DNA of 64,000 bases from Aquimarina sp. BL5 (GTDB lineage Bacteria; Bacteroidota; Bacteroidia; Flavobacteriales; Flavobacteriaceae). Below are positions 1 to 8,736 of the stretch, in pieces. Location: the NCBI RefSeq assembly GCF_003443675.1, contig NZ_CP031963.1:2813501-2877500 (forward strand), read 5' to 3'. Position 1 is the stretch's first letter. Each line of letters opens with the position of its first letter. The translations under genes were made by a program, and so were the position numbers. The notes below the pieces were generated by a model, which was not told where the DNA came from, made no database searches, and was given only the letters and a program-made list of their open reading frames with translations.

Positions 1-600
1 CACTTCATTAAAAGTGGTCAACATAGCAGTTTCATTCTTAACTGAAACCAATCTTTCTGCCACCTTACGACGAAGCATTGATAGTTTTTTACGCGATTCT
101 CCTCTACTTCCAGGTCCTGGTGTTCCCATAGACGGAGTAGCATCTACGGCATCGGCTTTGGTAATACGACCATCACGTCCGGTTCCTTTAACCTGAGAAG
201 CATCAATACCTTTTTCTGCCAATACTTTCTTTGCAGCTGGAGAAGCAGTACCCGTAGCGTACGTTTCAGTTTTAGCAGGAGTAGCTGGTGCCGCAGCTGG
301 AGCAGGAGTTTCTTCTTTCTTAACCTCTTTTGCTGGTTCTGAAGTATCTCCATCTGGTTTAGCTGCATCTGTATCAATGAGACATACAACTTCACCTACA
401 GCTACCGCATCTCCCTCTTCTGCTTTTAGTGTTATAATACCACTAGCTTCTGCGGGAAGTTCCAATGTTGCTTTATCACTATCTACCTCTGCAATTGCCT
501 GATCTTTCTCTACATAATCACCGTCTTCTACAAGCCATTGCGCTATTTCTACTTCTGTAATGGATTCTCCCGGAGAAGGGACTTTCATTTCTAAAGCCAT
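1..600 (-). CDS. odhB: 2-oxoglutarate dehydrogenase E2 (dihydrolipoyl succinyltransferase), N-terminal part
   Basis: Partial gene: the start codon is inside the window and the 3' end lies beyond base 1, leaving 200 codons. The visible part begins with a lipoyl domain (about residues 1-76) containing the lipoyl-lysine motif EVDSDKATLEL with Lys43. A Pro/Ala/Glu-rich swinging linker follows (about 77-115), then a peripheral subunit-binding domain (about 118-152; ASPAAKKVLAEKGID, GTGRDGRITKADA), and the start of the acyltransferase domain (SRKKLSMLRRKVAERL). The E2 transfers the succinyl group from E1 to CoA in the TCA cycle. The E1 gene lies directly upstream on the same strand, 64 bases away, so the two are probably one operon. 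This pairing and the EVDSDKA motif favour the oxoglutarate over the pyruvate enzyme. The catalytic HxxxD motif is outside the window. Confidence 0.93.
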   Translation of the reverse strand, partial: MALEMKVPSPGESITEVEIAQWLVEDGDYVEKDQAIAEVDSDKATLELPAEASGIITLKAEEGDAVAVGEVVCLIDTDAAKPDGDTSEPAKEVKKEETPAPAAAPATPAKTETYATGTASPAAKKVLAEKGIDASQVKGTGRDGRITKADAVDATPSMGTPGPGSRGESRKKLSMLRRKVAERLVSVKNETAMLTTFNEV

Positions 601-664
601 AATTCTAAATTTATACTTATATCGCTTTCGCGAAAATATTTCTATTTATAGTTATTTTATCCTA

Positions 665-3448
665 TTATTTCTTTTTTCGTCTTTGGTTGTTCTTTGTTTT
701 ATCAAAAACAAAATCAATCACTTCCTGATGTCTTCTTTTAGATCTTGTTGCACTACCAGCTGCAGGTGCTCCATAGGGTCTTCTGCTAGCAAATCTAAAT
801 GTATTCGCATCATCATAATGCATTAATATATGACTTAGTGCTCCCATATTTCGAGGTTCTTCCTGAGCCCAAACAATATCATCTGCTTTATATTTTTTGA
901 TCAAGGCATCCATCTCTTTTACTGGAAGTGGAAATAATTGTTCTAACCTTACAAGGGCTACATCGTCCCTTTTTAATTCTTCTTTAGTTTCTAAAAGGTC
1001 ATAATAAAACTTACCTGTACAGAACACTAAGGTTTTAGTGTCTTTTGCCTTAGCAACTGGATCATCAATTACGGTTTGGAAACTTCCATTAGCAAATTCT
1101 TCTACAGAAGAAACCACTTTAGGATGACGCAATAAACTTTTTGGTGTAAAAATTATCAAAGGCTTACGATAATCAGCTTTCATTTGTCTTCTAAGTAAAT
1201 GAAACATATTTGCTGGTGTTGTTACATCCGCGACAAACATATTATCTTTTGCGCACAACTGAAGATATCGTTCCATTCTAGCAGAAGAATGCTCTGCTCC
1301 TTGTCCTTCGTATCCATGAGGCAATAACATTACCAGTCCATTCTGCAGTTTCCACTTATCCTCTGCTGAAGAAATATATTGGTCAATCATAATTTGAGCT
1401 CCGTTACTAAAGTCTCCAAATTGAGCTTCCCAAATAGCCAAGGTTTTCGGACTAGCCATTGCATACCCATAATCAAACCCTACTACTCCATATTCAGAAA
1501 GTAAAGAGTTATAAATATAAAAATCTCCTTGATCGCCTTTCAAATTATTTAGTAACAATACTTCTTCCTCACTATCTTCAACTTTTATAACGGCATGTCT
1601 ATGTGAAAAAGTTCCTCTCTCTACATCTTGTCCACTCATTCGAACATCATAACCTTCTTTAAGCAATGATCCATAAGCTAACAATTCTCCCATAGCCCAA
1701 TCCAATTGATCTTTCTCGAAAAACATTTTATGTCTTTGATCAATCAATCGTTCTATTTTACGAAGAAACTTTTTATCAGAAGGTAATTTAGTGATCACTT
1801 CTGCAATTTCAGTAAGATCTTCTTTAGCAAAAGTAGTATCAACAACCGCCATCATTTCATCTTCCTGAACTCTAGTAAAACCAGCCCATTCATCTTGCAT
1901 AAATGGAGTGATTACAGTTTTTTCTAACTTTCTGGAATCTTCTAATTCTTCTTCTAAGGATGCTTTATATTCTTTCTCAAGCTCTTTTACATAATCCTTA
2001 TTGATAATACCTTCAGAAATCAACTTTTCTGCATAAATATCTCTTGGATTATTGTGCTTGGCTATGGCCTTATATAATTTAGGTTGTGTAAAACGAGGTT
2101 CATCTCCTTCATTATGTCCGTATTTTCTATATCCTAAAAGGTCAATAAACACATCACGTCCAAAATTCATTCTAAAATCTAATGCAAAATTGGTTGCATG
2201 CACTACTGCCTCAGCATCATCTGCATTTACGTGAAGTACTGGAGATAATGTAACCTTACCAACGTCTGTACAATAAGTAGATGAACGTGCGTCCAAATAG
2301 TTAGTAGTAAATCCTATCTGATTATTCACCACAATATGAATAGTACCCCCTGTTTTATATCCATCTAATTGTGCCATCTGCACTATTTCATACACCAGTC
2401 CCTGTCCTGCAATTGCAGCATCACCATGAACTACAATAGGTAAAACTTGTGAGATATCATCTTTATAATATTTATCTTGTTTTGCTCTAGCTATACCTTC
2501 TAGAACTGCACCAACTGTTTCTAAATGTGATGGATTTGGAGCAATATTCATATTAATTGCTTTACCAGAATCGGTTTCACGTTTAGAAGTCCATCCTAAA
2601 TGGTATTTCACATCTCCATCAAAAACAGCTTCCTCATAATCTTTACCATCAAACTCACTAAAGATATCTTTAGGGCTTTTTCCAAAAATGTTTGTTAATG
2701 TACTTAAACGACCACGATGTGCCATCCCCATAACAAATTCCTTAACTCCCATATCTGCCGCCTTCTCTACTAAAGCGTCCAAAGCAGGAATTAATGACTC
2801 TCCTCCTTCCAGAGAAAAGCGCTTTTGACCAACATATTTAGTATGTAAAAAACTTTCGAAAGAAACTGCTTGATTTAGTTTCTTAAGAATATGTTTTTTC
2901 TGGTCTGAAGAAAATTTAGTTCTATTGGTATTAAAGTTCACGCGACTTTGTATCCATTCTCTTTCTTCCGGATTACGAATATACATGTACTCAATCCCAA
3001 TAGCATCGCAGTATATTTGCTCTAAATGAACAATAATATTACTTAGCGTATTAGGACCTACACCAATAATCTCTCCAGCATTAAAAACAGTATTAAGGTC
3101 ACCTTGACTTAAGCCAAAGTTTTCTAATGCTAGAGAAGGATGATATTTTCTTCGTTCTCTTACTGGGTTTGTTTTGGTGAATAAATGTCCACGAGTTCTG
3201 TAGGCATCAATAAGGCGTACTACCTGAAATTCTTTTTGAACATTCTCGGGAACTGTAACTGTTTCCTTCGAGTCTTTTTCTATATAAATGGTTTCACCGG
3301 AGTCATCTGCACTCTCTAATCCAAAATCAAATCCTTGAAAAAATGCTCTCCAACTAGGTTCTACGCTATCTGGGTTTTGCAAATATTGATCATATAAATC
3401 TGCAAAAAATGCGGTATTAGCCGCATTCAAAAATGAATATTTATCCAT
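665..3448 (-). CDS. sucA: 2-oxoglutarate dehydrogenase E1 component
   Basis: Thiamin-diphosphate-dependent decarboxylase of the TCA cycle, the first gene of a sucA-odhB operon. It is 927 residues long, normal for the family. It opens with the E1 N-terminal docking segment (YSFLNAANTAFFADLYDQY), and has the substrate and cofactor motifs HRGRLSTLTNIFGK, HLGWTS, GDAAIAGQGLVYE and VVNNQIGFTT, followed by the transketolase-like C-terminal half (YGYAMASPKTLAIWEAQFGDF). I start it at the ATG at 3448 (MDKYSFLNAAN). The frame stays open 13 codons further upstream to 3487, but that extension has no family similarity and would overlap the likely -7 promoter element. The cytosolic E1 works with the E2 just downstream and a dihydrolipoyl dehydrogenase encoded elsewhere. 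Confidence 0.97.
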   Translation of the reverse strand: MDKYSFLNAANTAFFADLYDQYLQNPDSVEPSWRAFFQGFDFGLESADDSGETIYIEKDSKETVTVPENVQKEFQVVRLIDAYRTRGHLFTKTNPVRERRKYHPSLALENFGLSQGDLNTVFNAGEIIGVGPNTLSNIIVHLEQIYCDAIGIEYMYIRNPEEREWIQSRVNFNTNRTKFSSDQKKHILKKLNQAVSFESFLHTKYVGQKRFSLEGGESLIPALDALVEKAADMGVKEFVMGMAHRGRLSTLTNIFGKSPKDIFSEFDGKDYEEAVFDGDVKYHLGWTSKRETDSGKAINMNIAPNPSHLETVGAVLEGIARAKQDKYYKDDISQVLPIVVHGDAAIAGQGLVYEIVQMAQLDGYKTGGTIHIVVNNQIGFTTNYLDARSSTYCTDVGKVTLSPVLHVNADDAEAVVHATNFALDFRMNFGRDVFIDLLGYRKYGHNEGDEPRFTQPKLYKAIAKHNNPRDIYAEKLISEGIINKDYVKELEKEYKASLEEELEDSRKLEKTVITPFMQDEWAGFTRVQEDEMMAVVDTTFAKEDLTEIAEVITKLPSDKKFLRKIERLIDQRHKMFFEKDQLDWAMGELLAYGSLLKEGYDVRMSGQDVERGTFSHRHAVIKVEDSEEEVLLLNNLKGDQGDFYIYNSLLSEYGVVGFDYGYAMASPKTLAIWEAQFGDFSNGAQIMIDQYISSAEDKWKLQNGLVMLLPHGYEGQGAEHSSARMERYLQLCAKDNMFVADVTTPANMFHLLRRQMKADYRKPLIIFTPKSLLRHPKVVSSVEEFANGSFQTVIDDPVAKAKDTKTLVFCTGKFYYDLLETKEELKRDDVALVRLEQLFPLPVKEMDALIKKYKADDIVWAQEEPRNMGALSHILMHYDDANTFRFASRRPYGAPAAGSATRSKRRHQEVIDFVFDKTKNNQRRKKK

Positions 3449-3486
3449 ATGTAAGTATTCAACCGTCTTTTTATTATAAAACAACA

Positions 3487-3494
3487 CAAAAATA
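3487..3494 (-). promoter_or_regulatory. Probable -7 element of the sucA-odhB operon
   Basis: On the minus strand this reads TATTTTTG, an exact match to the Bacteroidota housekeeping -7 consensus TAnnTTTG. It lies about 40 bases upstream of the sucA ATG at 3448. No good TTG -33 block is seen at 19-21 bases upstream, so this is a one-box call. Confidence 0.4.
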
Positions 3495-3562
3495 CAATAT
3501 TTACAGTATATTGAGTATCGAATTATATATATTTATTGTAACATTTTTTTATAAATTTAACA

Positions 3563-4084
3563 ATGAAAGTGTTTCTTATTCAGAAAATCAGATTCTTGAT
3601 CTTAGTTTCTTTAATTTTCTTTTCCTTACAAAATGGGTATTCTCAAGATGATAATTTTTGGTCCAACGTTAGAATTGGAGGGAATATCGGAATTGGGTTT
3701 ACTAATGACACTTTTAATGGCATCCTAGCTCCTTCTGCGGTCTATGATTTTAATAATCAATTCAGTATGGGGTTTGGACTTAACTTTGGATATACAGATT
3801 CACGCAATTTTACCGCCACCAATTATGGTGCTAGCCTAATCACATTATACAATCCCTTCCCTTCACTACAACTATCTGCAGAATTTGAGCAAATGGGGGT
3901 TAGTAGAAGTTTTGAGATTGAAGGACTAGATATTAATGACGATTATTGGTATCCTGCCTTATTTATTGGAGCAGGTTATAGAGTTGGTTTTGTAAGTGTT
4001 GGTCTTCGTTATGATGTTTTATATGATGATGATAAAAGTATTTATGCCAGTGCATATGCTCCTTTTATCAGAGTATTTTTCTAA
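3563..4084 (+). CDS. Putative outer-membrane beta-barrel protein
   Basis: 173 residues, divergent from sucA. The N terminus is a signal peptide (basic MKVFLIQKIR, then a hydrophobic run ending in NGYSQ, cleavage near residue 28). The mature part is rich in Gly, Tyr, Phe and Asn with alternating hydrophobic residues and ends in an aromatic residue (APFIRVFF), which is typical of small Bacteroidota porin-like or OMP_b-brl proteins. Features such as GGNIGIGFTND, GFGLNFGYTDSR and VGLRYDVLYDDD look like beta strands and turns of an 8-stranded barrel. The substrate or role cannot be read from the sequence. It is followed by 141 bases without a recognisable terminator before another small envelope gene on the same strand. 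Confidence 0.65.
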   Translation: MKVFLIQKIRFLILVSLIFFSLQNGYSQDDNFWSNVRIGGNIGIGFTNDTFNGILAPSAVYDFNNQFSMGFGLNFGYTDSRNFTATNYGASLITLYNPFPSLQLSAEFEQMGVSRSFEIEGLDINDDYWYPALFIGAGYRVGFVSVGLRYDVLYDDDKSIYASAYAPFIRVFF

Positions 4085-4225
4085 AAAAAATATAATAACA
4101 TCATCAAAAGTGCGTTTTTTATCTATGAAAAAATACCAGTTATCTAATATCCAGCAGAATAACAATGGATTTACTGTATTTTCTCTATTTTTAGGTATTA
4201 TTTACGATTAAAACCCCAAAATACA

Positions 4226-4597
4226 ATGAAAAAATATATTCTAATGCTATCCATTGGGATAGCCATGTCATCTTGCTCCAGTAACAAAAAGACTGTTACC
4301 ACAAAATTTGATCCTGCTAACAATCCTTATTATGTAAAGAAAGAACAAAAAGGATTAAATGAAGTAAACGACCCAAAGGTGCAAGGGAAAATTAATACTA
4401 TCATAGAAAAACACCTTGGTATCTCTATATCTTCTATTGCTATATCTCCTATAACATTAACTGATTCGGGTTATCATTGGAAATTTATGAATGTAAGAAA
4501 TGGTAAAACTTTTACCGGATCGACTGATCTTAAATTCGAATCTGTTAAAATAATAAAGAACAACAAAAAAACAAACACCCAAGTATCTGATTTTTAA
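4226..4597 (+). CDS. Small putative lipoprotein of unknown function
   Basis: 123 residues. It begins with a lipoprotein signal (MKKYILMLSIGIAMSSC) with Cys17 as the lipidation site, so the mature protein is probably anchored in the inner or outer membrane. The mature part is short and hydrophilic, with a predicted alternating beta pattern in the second half (ISISSIAISPITLTDSGYHW). I do not recognise the family. It is convergent with the next gene (only 14 bases between the stops), so an overlapping termination region is expected there, but no strong GC hairpin is visible. Confidence 0.55.
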   Translation: MKKYILMLSIGIAMSSCSSNKKTVTTKFDPANNPYYVKKEQKGLNEVNDPKVQGKINTIIEKHLGISISSIAISPITLTDSGYHWKFMNVRNGKTFTGSTDLKFESVKIIKNNKKTNTQVSDF

Positions 4598-4611
4598 AAA
4601 ACTAAATCAGG

Positions 4612-5238
4612 CTACCAGATATGAAAAATACATTTACGTTTTTGATTAGAATAATTCACTAATTTCTTCTCAGCCTTTCTGAGTAACCTATACTTATAAC
4701 GTATTTCTTCAGCATCCTCAATGCATTTGCCTTTTTCAAATGCAAGAGCATTAAAATACTCCGAATCCCACTCTGAGAGTTTTTCTCCGTGTTTCCTCTC
4801 AAAGCATGTATTACTATGCTCATTTTTAAAAAACATTCGTTGTTCTGTAACTTCAATTACCTTCTCTACACTTGTTGATGATACCCCCTGACTACTTTGT
4901 TTATACAAGGTATTCATATAGGTTTCTTCAGAAATTGAAGTCTTTATTCTTAGCGTATCATTCTCAATAAAATAATTTTCTAAAAATGTTTCATTACCAA
5001 AACCTTGTTTATAAACATGAGTCATTAATAGTAACTCTTTATTTTGATAATAAAACTCAATTCTTCCGGACAAATCTTCAGAACATTTATAATATTTTGT
5101 CCTGTTTTCTATTAGAGTATCCTTATCAGTTATTCTTCCTAAGAAAGCCTCATAAACATCATTGGTCTTATCAAAAACATCCTGACAATATCCAACATTT
5201 AATACAAACAAAAATAAGATACCACTATAAAGCCTCAT
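4612..5238 (-). CDS. Secreted protein of unknown function
   Basis: 208 residues with an N-terminal signal peptide (MRLYSGILFLFVLNVGYCQD, cleavage near residue 19). The rest is hydrophilic with many charged residues, four cysteines after the signal (YYKCSED, SNTCFER, GKCIED, KRKCIF), and a Lys/Arg-rich C terminus (LLRKAEKKLVNYSNQKRKC). The middle, which alternates short beta-like segments (GRIEFYYQNKELLLMTHVYK), might resemble an all-beta secreted domain, but I recognise no family. It is the last gene on the minus strand after the polyprenyl synthase and its overlapping partner, 15 bases downstream of the latter, so it is probably co-transcribed with them. Confidence 0.5.
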   Translation of the reverse strand: MRLYSGILFLFVLNVGYCQDVFDKTNDVYEAFLGRITDKDTLIENRTKYYKCSEDLSGRIEFYYQNKELLLMTHVYKQGFGNETFLENYFIENDTLRIKTSISEETYMNTLYKQSSQGVSSTSVEKVIEVTEQRMFFKNEHSNTCFERKHGEKLSEWDSEYFNALAFEKGKCIEDAEEIRYKYRLLRKAEKKLVNYSNQKRKCIFHIW

Positions 5239-5253
5239 AGGTTTAATAAATTT

Positions 5254-5610
5254 TCATAATATATTTCTGTAATATATTTTTTGCCATTCTCTTTTCAAAA
5301 TTAAGTATGTCGCATATCGTCCGACAGCAACACTTTCTTCCGAATCACAATTTCTTATCTCTCTCTCTGAAACATCAACAGCATATAATAAATTTAAAAA
5401 ATCATTAAATGCATTGTTTATTTTTTCTAAAAGCAATTGTTCAATATCTAAAAAGAGTTCTTTAAAAGTTGAGTTCTTGTTTATTTCATAATCAATACCA
5501 GCTCTATTAAGGTCTTTCTGAAGTTGTAAAATTAATTGAGGATATAGATCAGATCCCCCAACCTGTTCCATTAACTGCTCAACCGATACAATATTTGGGT
5601 GTTTAGACAC
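5254..5610 (-). CDS. Small hypothetical protein overlapping the polyprenyl synthase gene
   Basis: 118 residues, soluble, no signal peptide or membrane segment. It is mostly helical by composition (LILQLQKDLNRAGID, FKELFLDIEQLLLEKINNAFNDFLNLLYAVDVSEREI). Its start codon lies 8 bases inside the 3' end of the polyprenyl diphosphate synthase gene, so translation is probably coupled. The acidic stretch CDSEESVAVGRYATYLILKREWQKIYY near the C terminus is its most distinctive part. I do not recognise a characterised family. The tight overlap with an isoprenoid gene is the only functional hint. Confidence 0.6.
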   Translation of the reverse strand: MSKHPNIVSVEQLMEQVGGSDLYPQLILQLQKDLNRAGIDYEINKNSTFKELFLDIEQLLLEKINNAFNDFLNLLYAVDVSEREIRNCDSEESVAVGRYATYLILKREWQKIYYRNIL

Positions 5611-6577
5611 TTCTATTCATTAATTGCTCCCCAAAAGCTTGCAAAACTTTCTTTTTATCTTCTGAAATAGACAAATTATCCAAAACCTTAAAAGCCTTAT
5701 TTGTATATTTTTCGATTTCCAATCTTGTTTTCTCTTTAGCTCCAGTAGTTTCAAAAATACCTTTAACAGTCTGAATCTTCTCTGACGGATTTTCAGGGTT
5801 TAAAGAAAACAAACCTTCTAACTGTTTTTTCACACTACTATCTGCATCTTCCATTGCCTTAAGATACAGAAAAGTCTTTTTGTTTTCAATAATATCTCCA
5901 CCAACTTGTTTGCCAAACGTAGCCGGATCACCAAACGCATCCAAATAATCATCTTGCAATTGAAATGCAAGACCTAACAACCTCCCAAAATCATAAATAG
6001 AGCATTTACAAGTTTCAGAAGCATTGGCTACGATTGCACCCATCTTCATTGCAGCAGCAACTAGTACTGCCGTTTTATACTCAATCATTTTTAGATACTC
6101 CGGAATGGTGACATCGTCTCTAGTTTCAAAATCGATATCATACTGCTGCCCTTCACATACCTCTATAGCAGTTTTAGTGAATAATTTAGCTAATTCTTTA
6201 AATGTATCTCCGCTATAGTTTTCGAAAAGCTGGTACGCATTAATCAACATAGCATCTCCTGAAAGAATACCTGTGTTAATATCCCATTTTTCGTGTACTG
6301 TTTCCTTACCTCTGCGCAATGGAGCATCATCCATAATATCATCATGTATCAAAGAAAAGTTATGAAAAACTTCTATCGCCAAAGCTGCATCAAGTGCTTT
6401 TTGGTATGAACCTCCGAAAATTTCAGAAGTCATTAATACTAATGTTGGCCTAAGCCTTTTTCCTCCAAGATTTAGAATATATGAGATAGGTTCATAAAGG
6501 TTTTTTGGCTCTTTTTGTATTGTATTTCTTGATAGGTAGTCTAAAAAATATCCTTGATAATCTGAAATGGTATGCAC
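5603..6577 (-). CDS. Polyprenyl diphosphate synthase (geranylgeranyl/octaprenyl type)
   Basis: 324 residues, a trans-prenyltransferase that condenses isopentenyl diphosphate with allylic diphosphates in the cytosol, supplying quinone, carotenoid or cell-wall precursors. The first Asp-rich motif is HDDIMDDAPLRRG (DDxxD), the second is QLQDDYLDAFGD (DDxxD). GGKRLRP, which binds IPP, is near residue 35, and the family residues TAVLVAAAMKMGA and GGDIIENKKT are present. Product length cannot be fixed from the motifs alone. Residues before the first motif (AIEVFHNFSLIHDD) would be the ones that set chain length. Translation starts at the ATG at 6577. It is transcribed divergently from the TetR regulator. 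Confidence 0.93.
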   Translation of the reverse strand: MHTISDYQGYFLDYLSRNTIQKEPKNLYEPISYILNLGGKRLRPTLVLMTSEIFGGSYQKALDAALAIEVFHNFSLIHDDIMDDAPLRRGKETVHEKWDINTGILSGDAMLINAYQLFENYSGDTFKELAKLFTKTAIEVCEGQQYDIDFETRDDVTIPEYLKMIEYKTAVLVAAAMKMGAIVANASETCKCSIYDFGRLLGLAFQLQDDYLDAFGDPATFGKQVGGDIIENKKTFLYLKAMEDADSSVKKQLEGLFSLNPENPSEKIQTVKGIFETTGAKEKTRLEIEKYTNKAFKVLDNLSISEDKKKVLQAFGEQLMNRSV

Positions 6578-6696
6578 TGTAATTTTTTATGCTAAAGTAA
6601 ATGAATCTTTTCAATTGAGATATGCTAAAAATCAACTTCACCACTATTTAGCTAATAAACAGAACATTAAGGCAATGTTAAAAAATTGTGAAACTT

Positions 6697-6726
6697 AGGA
6701 AACTTTTAATGTTTTTAAAGTTTCCT
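6697..6726. promoter_or_regulatory. Inverted-repeat operator of the efflux operon
   Basis: AGGAAACTTT (6697-6706), a 10-base spacer, then AAAGTTTCCT (6717-6726): a perfect 10+10 bp inverted repeat. It ends 4 bases before the -7 box and covers the expected -33 region, 33 bases upstream of the TetR start. This is the position and size expected of an autorepressing TetR-family operator. The binding protein is inferred, most simply the adjacent TetR regulator. Confidence 0.75.
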
Positions 6727-6730
6727 GATA

Positions 6731-6738
6731 TATATTTG
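6731..6738 (+). promoter_or_regulatory. -7 element of the tetR-tolC-adaptor-pump operon
   Basis: TATATTTG is an exact match to the Bacteroidota -7 consensus TAnnTTTG, 21 bases before the ATG at 6760. The -33 region is not a clean TTG and lies inside the inverted-repeat operator, so repressor binding would block polymerase. Confidence 0.65.
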
Positions 6739-6759
6739 CCAAACTAAAATTACCCTTAG

Positions 6760-7359
6760 ATGAAGGAAAAAATAATAGAAAAAGCAAATGATATGTTTTT
6801 GAACTTTGGTTTCAAAAGCGTTACTATGGATGATCTTGCTTCGGAAATGGGGATTTCTAAGAAAACTATTTATGCACATTTTCAGAATAAAACAAAATTG
6901 GTGGAAGCTACTACTGACCATCTGTTTTGTACAATTAGTGATGGTATAGATGCTATTTTAGAAGAAAATAAAGAACCTATTGAAGAATTATATGCGATCA
7001 AAGCTTTTGTAATGTATCACTTGAAGGATGAGAAAACATCTCCTCAATACCAGCTTCAAAAGTATTACCCAAAAATACATAATAACCTTAAAGTAAAGCA
7101 ATTCGAAACTATGCAAGAATGCGTTATCGAAAATCTCGAAAGAGGCATCAAAAAGGGAGTTTTTAGAGAGAATATTGATATTCAAATTATATCAAGACTC
7201 TATTTTATGGGAATGATCGGAATAAAAGATCAGGAAATGTTTCCAAGACAAGGTTTTCCGGTATCAAAGTTAATGGCAGATTACTTAGAGTATCACGTAC
7301 GTGGTATTGCCACAGAAAAAGGATTAAAAATTTTAAACAAGCTAATAAAAGAACAATAA
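6760..7359 (+). CDS. TetR/AcrR-family repressor of the RND efflux operon
   Basis: 199 residues, the first gene of a four-gene operon. The N-terminal TetR DNA-binding domain spans about residues 1-50: helix 1 KIIEKANDMFLNFGFKSVTM, then the helix-turn-helix DDLASEMGISKKTIYAHFQNK. The C-terminal ligand-binding part is all-helical and divergent, as usual, so the inducer cannot be predicted. It ends 3 bases before the TolC gene. A perfect inverted repeat over the promoter is the probable operator, so the gene should repress itself and the pump genes. Induction by a pump substrate such as a toxic hydrophobic compound is the usual logic but is inference here. Confidence 0.93.
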   Translation: MKEKIIEKANDMFLNFGFKSVTMDDLASEMGISKKTIYAHFQNKTKLVEATTDHLFCTISDGIDAILEENKEPIEELYAIKAFVMYHLKDEKTSPQYQLQKYYPKIHNNLKVKQFETMQECVIENLERGIKKGVFRENIDIQIISRLYFMGMIGIKDQEMFPRQGFPVSKLMADYLEYHVRGIATEKGLKILNKLIKEQ

Positions 7360-7362
7360 ATT

Positions 7363-8727
7363 ATGAGAAACAACCTTTGGTCTTTATGTTTCTTTAGCCT
7401 ATTCACAGTATTTGGTTTTGCACAGGAAACCCCAGTTTCCTCTCAGTATTCCTTTACACTAGATGAAGCTATTGAATTTGCACTAGAGAATAGTTATCAG
7501 TCCATCAACGCCAGGCGTGATGTGGCTAAAGCCTTAAAACAAAAATGGGAAACTACGGCAACCGGGCTACCACAAATTAGTGCAGCAATTGATTATCAAA
7601 ATCAACTAAAACAACAACCGATTTTATTTCCGGCAATTGATGAAGATACGGGGCAACCTATTGATGGTCAGTTTCAAGAATTTTTCACACCTCAACAACA
7701 GGCCTCAGCAACCGCCACATTATCACAGCTTTTGTTTGATGGATCCTATCTTGTTGGATTAGAAGCAGCCAAAAGTTTCTTACAATTCAGTAATGACTCT
7801 GAGGAAAAAACTCTGCTTACAGTGCGTGAAAGTGTTATTAATGCATATGGAAGCGTTTTAGTATCAGACGAAAGTGTAAAAATTCTTCAAAATAATAAAG
7901 AAGCACTAGAGAAGAACTATGAAGAAAGAAAGAAGATTTTCGAAAATGGCTTAGCAGAAGAAGAAGATGTAGAACAATTACAGATTACATTGTTACAAAT
8001 CACAAACCAATTAAATAACGCTAAACGATTGGCCAAGATTGCATTACAGATGTTTAATCTTACGATTGGTGTTGATGTAGATTCTAATACTGTTTTATCA
8101 GATACTCTTGATAATTTGACTGTTAAAAATACAGATCAATCTTTAGGGACAAAACCCTTTATGATCGAAAACAATATTGATTACAGATTGGGATATCTGT
8201 TAACTGAACAACGAAGATTAGAGTTAAAATTAGAGAAAAGTAGAGCATTACCAACTTTATCTGCTTTTGTTAATTACGGAACAGCCGCTTTCGATAATGA
8301 CTTCGTGTTTTTTGAAAGTGAAACAAGATGGTTTCAATCTTCTGTTTTAGGAGTTAGTCTTAACATACCCATTTTTAGTTCTTTAGGAAGAAGCGCTAAG
8401 ACACAGAGAGCCAGAATTGCTTTTGAACAAGCAAACACTTCTTTTATAGAGGCGCAACAGCAAATTCAGCTTCAATATAATAGTACACTAAGCGATTATC
8501 AACTTTCTTTAGAAACTTATGAAACTTCTAAACAAAACCTTTCTCTAGCGGAAAGAATAGAAAACAAAAATCAAATCAAATATACTGAAGGATTAGCTTC
8601 CAGTTTTGAATTAAGGCAAGCTCAATTACAGTTGTACAGCGTACAGCAAGAAGTACTCCAAGCAATGTTGACAATCATAAATAACAAAGCTAAACTGGAA
8701 TCAATTTTAAATACACCAAAAAACTAA
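7363..8727 (+). CDS. TolC-family outer-membrane efflux protein
   Basis: 454 residues with a signal peptide (LWSLCFFSLFTVFGFAQ, cleavage near residue 22). The mature part has the two repeated outer-membrane efflux (OEP) halves, each with long helices and short barrel strands: the first begins at FTLDEAIEFALENSYQS, the second near YRLGYLLTEQRRLELKLEKSRALPTLS. The conserved proline-containing beginning of strand S4 (GVSLNIPIFSS) and the coiled-coil QARIAFEQAN region are visible. Three copies form the channel that opens through the outer membrane, docked on the adaptor and pump encoded directly downstream. It starts 3 bases after the regulator stop codon, which implies a tightly coupled operon. 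Confidence 0.93.
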   Translation: MRNNLWSLCFFSLFTVFGFAQETPVSSQYSFTLDEAIEFALENSYQSINARRDVAKALKQKWETTATGLPQISAAIDYQNQLKQQPILFPAIDEDTGQPIDGQFQEFFTPQQQASATATLSQLLFDGSYLVGLEAAKSFLQFSNDSEEKTLLTVRESVINAYGSVLVSDESVKILQNNKEALEKNYEERKKIFENGLAEEEDVEQLQITLLQITNQLNNAKRLAKIALQMFNLTIGVDVDSNTVLSDTLDNLTVKNTDQSLGTKPFMIENNIDYRLGYLLTEQRRLELKLEKSRALPTLSAFVNYGTAAFDNDFVFFESETRWFQSSVLGVSLNIPIFSSLGRSAKTQRARIAFEQANTSFIEAQQQIQLQYNSTLSDYQLSLETYETSKQNLSLAERIENKNQIKYTEGLASSFELRQAQLQLYSVQQEVLQAMLTIINNKAKLESILNTPKN

Positions 8728-8736
8728 AATATACCC

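Noticed and set aside
626..635. TTTCGCGAAA palindrome in the sucA-odhB spacer
   Set aside because: Such a palindrome is known as a frequent short repeat type in some flavobacteria, but it occurs once here, so no claim is made.
3448..3487. Extended start of sucA by 13 codons
   Set aside because: The extension has no family similarity and would include the putative -7 box; the ATG at 3448 fits the E1 N terminus.
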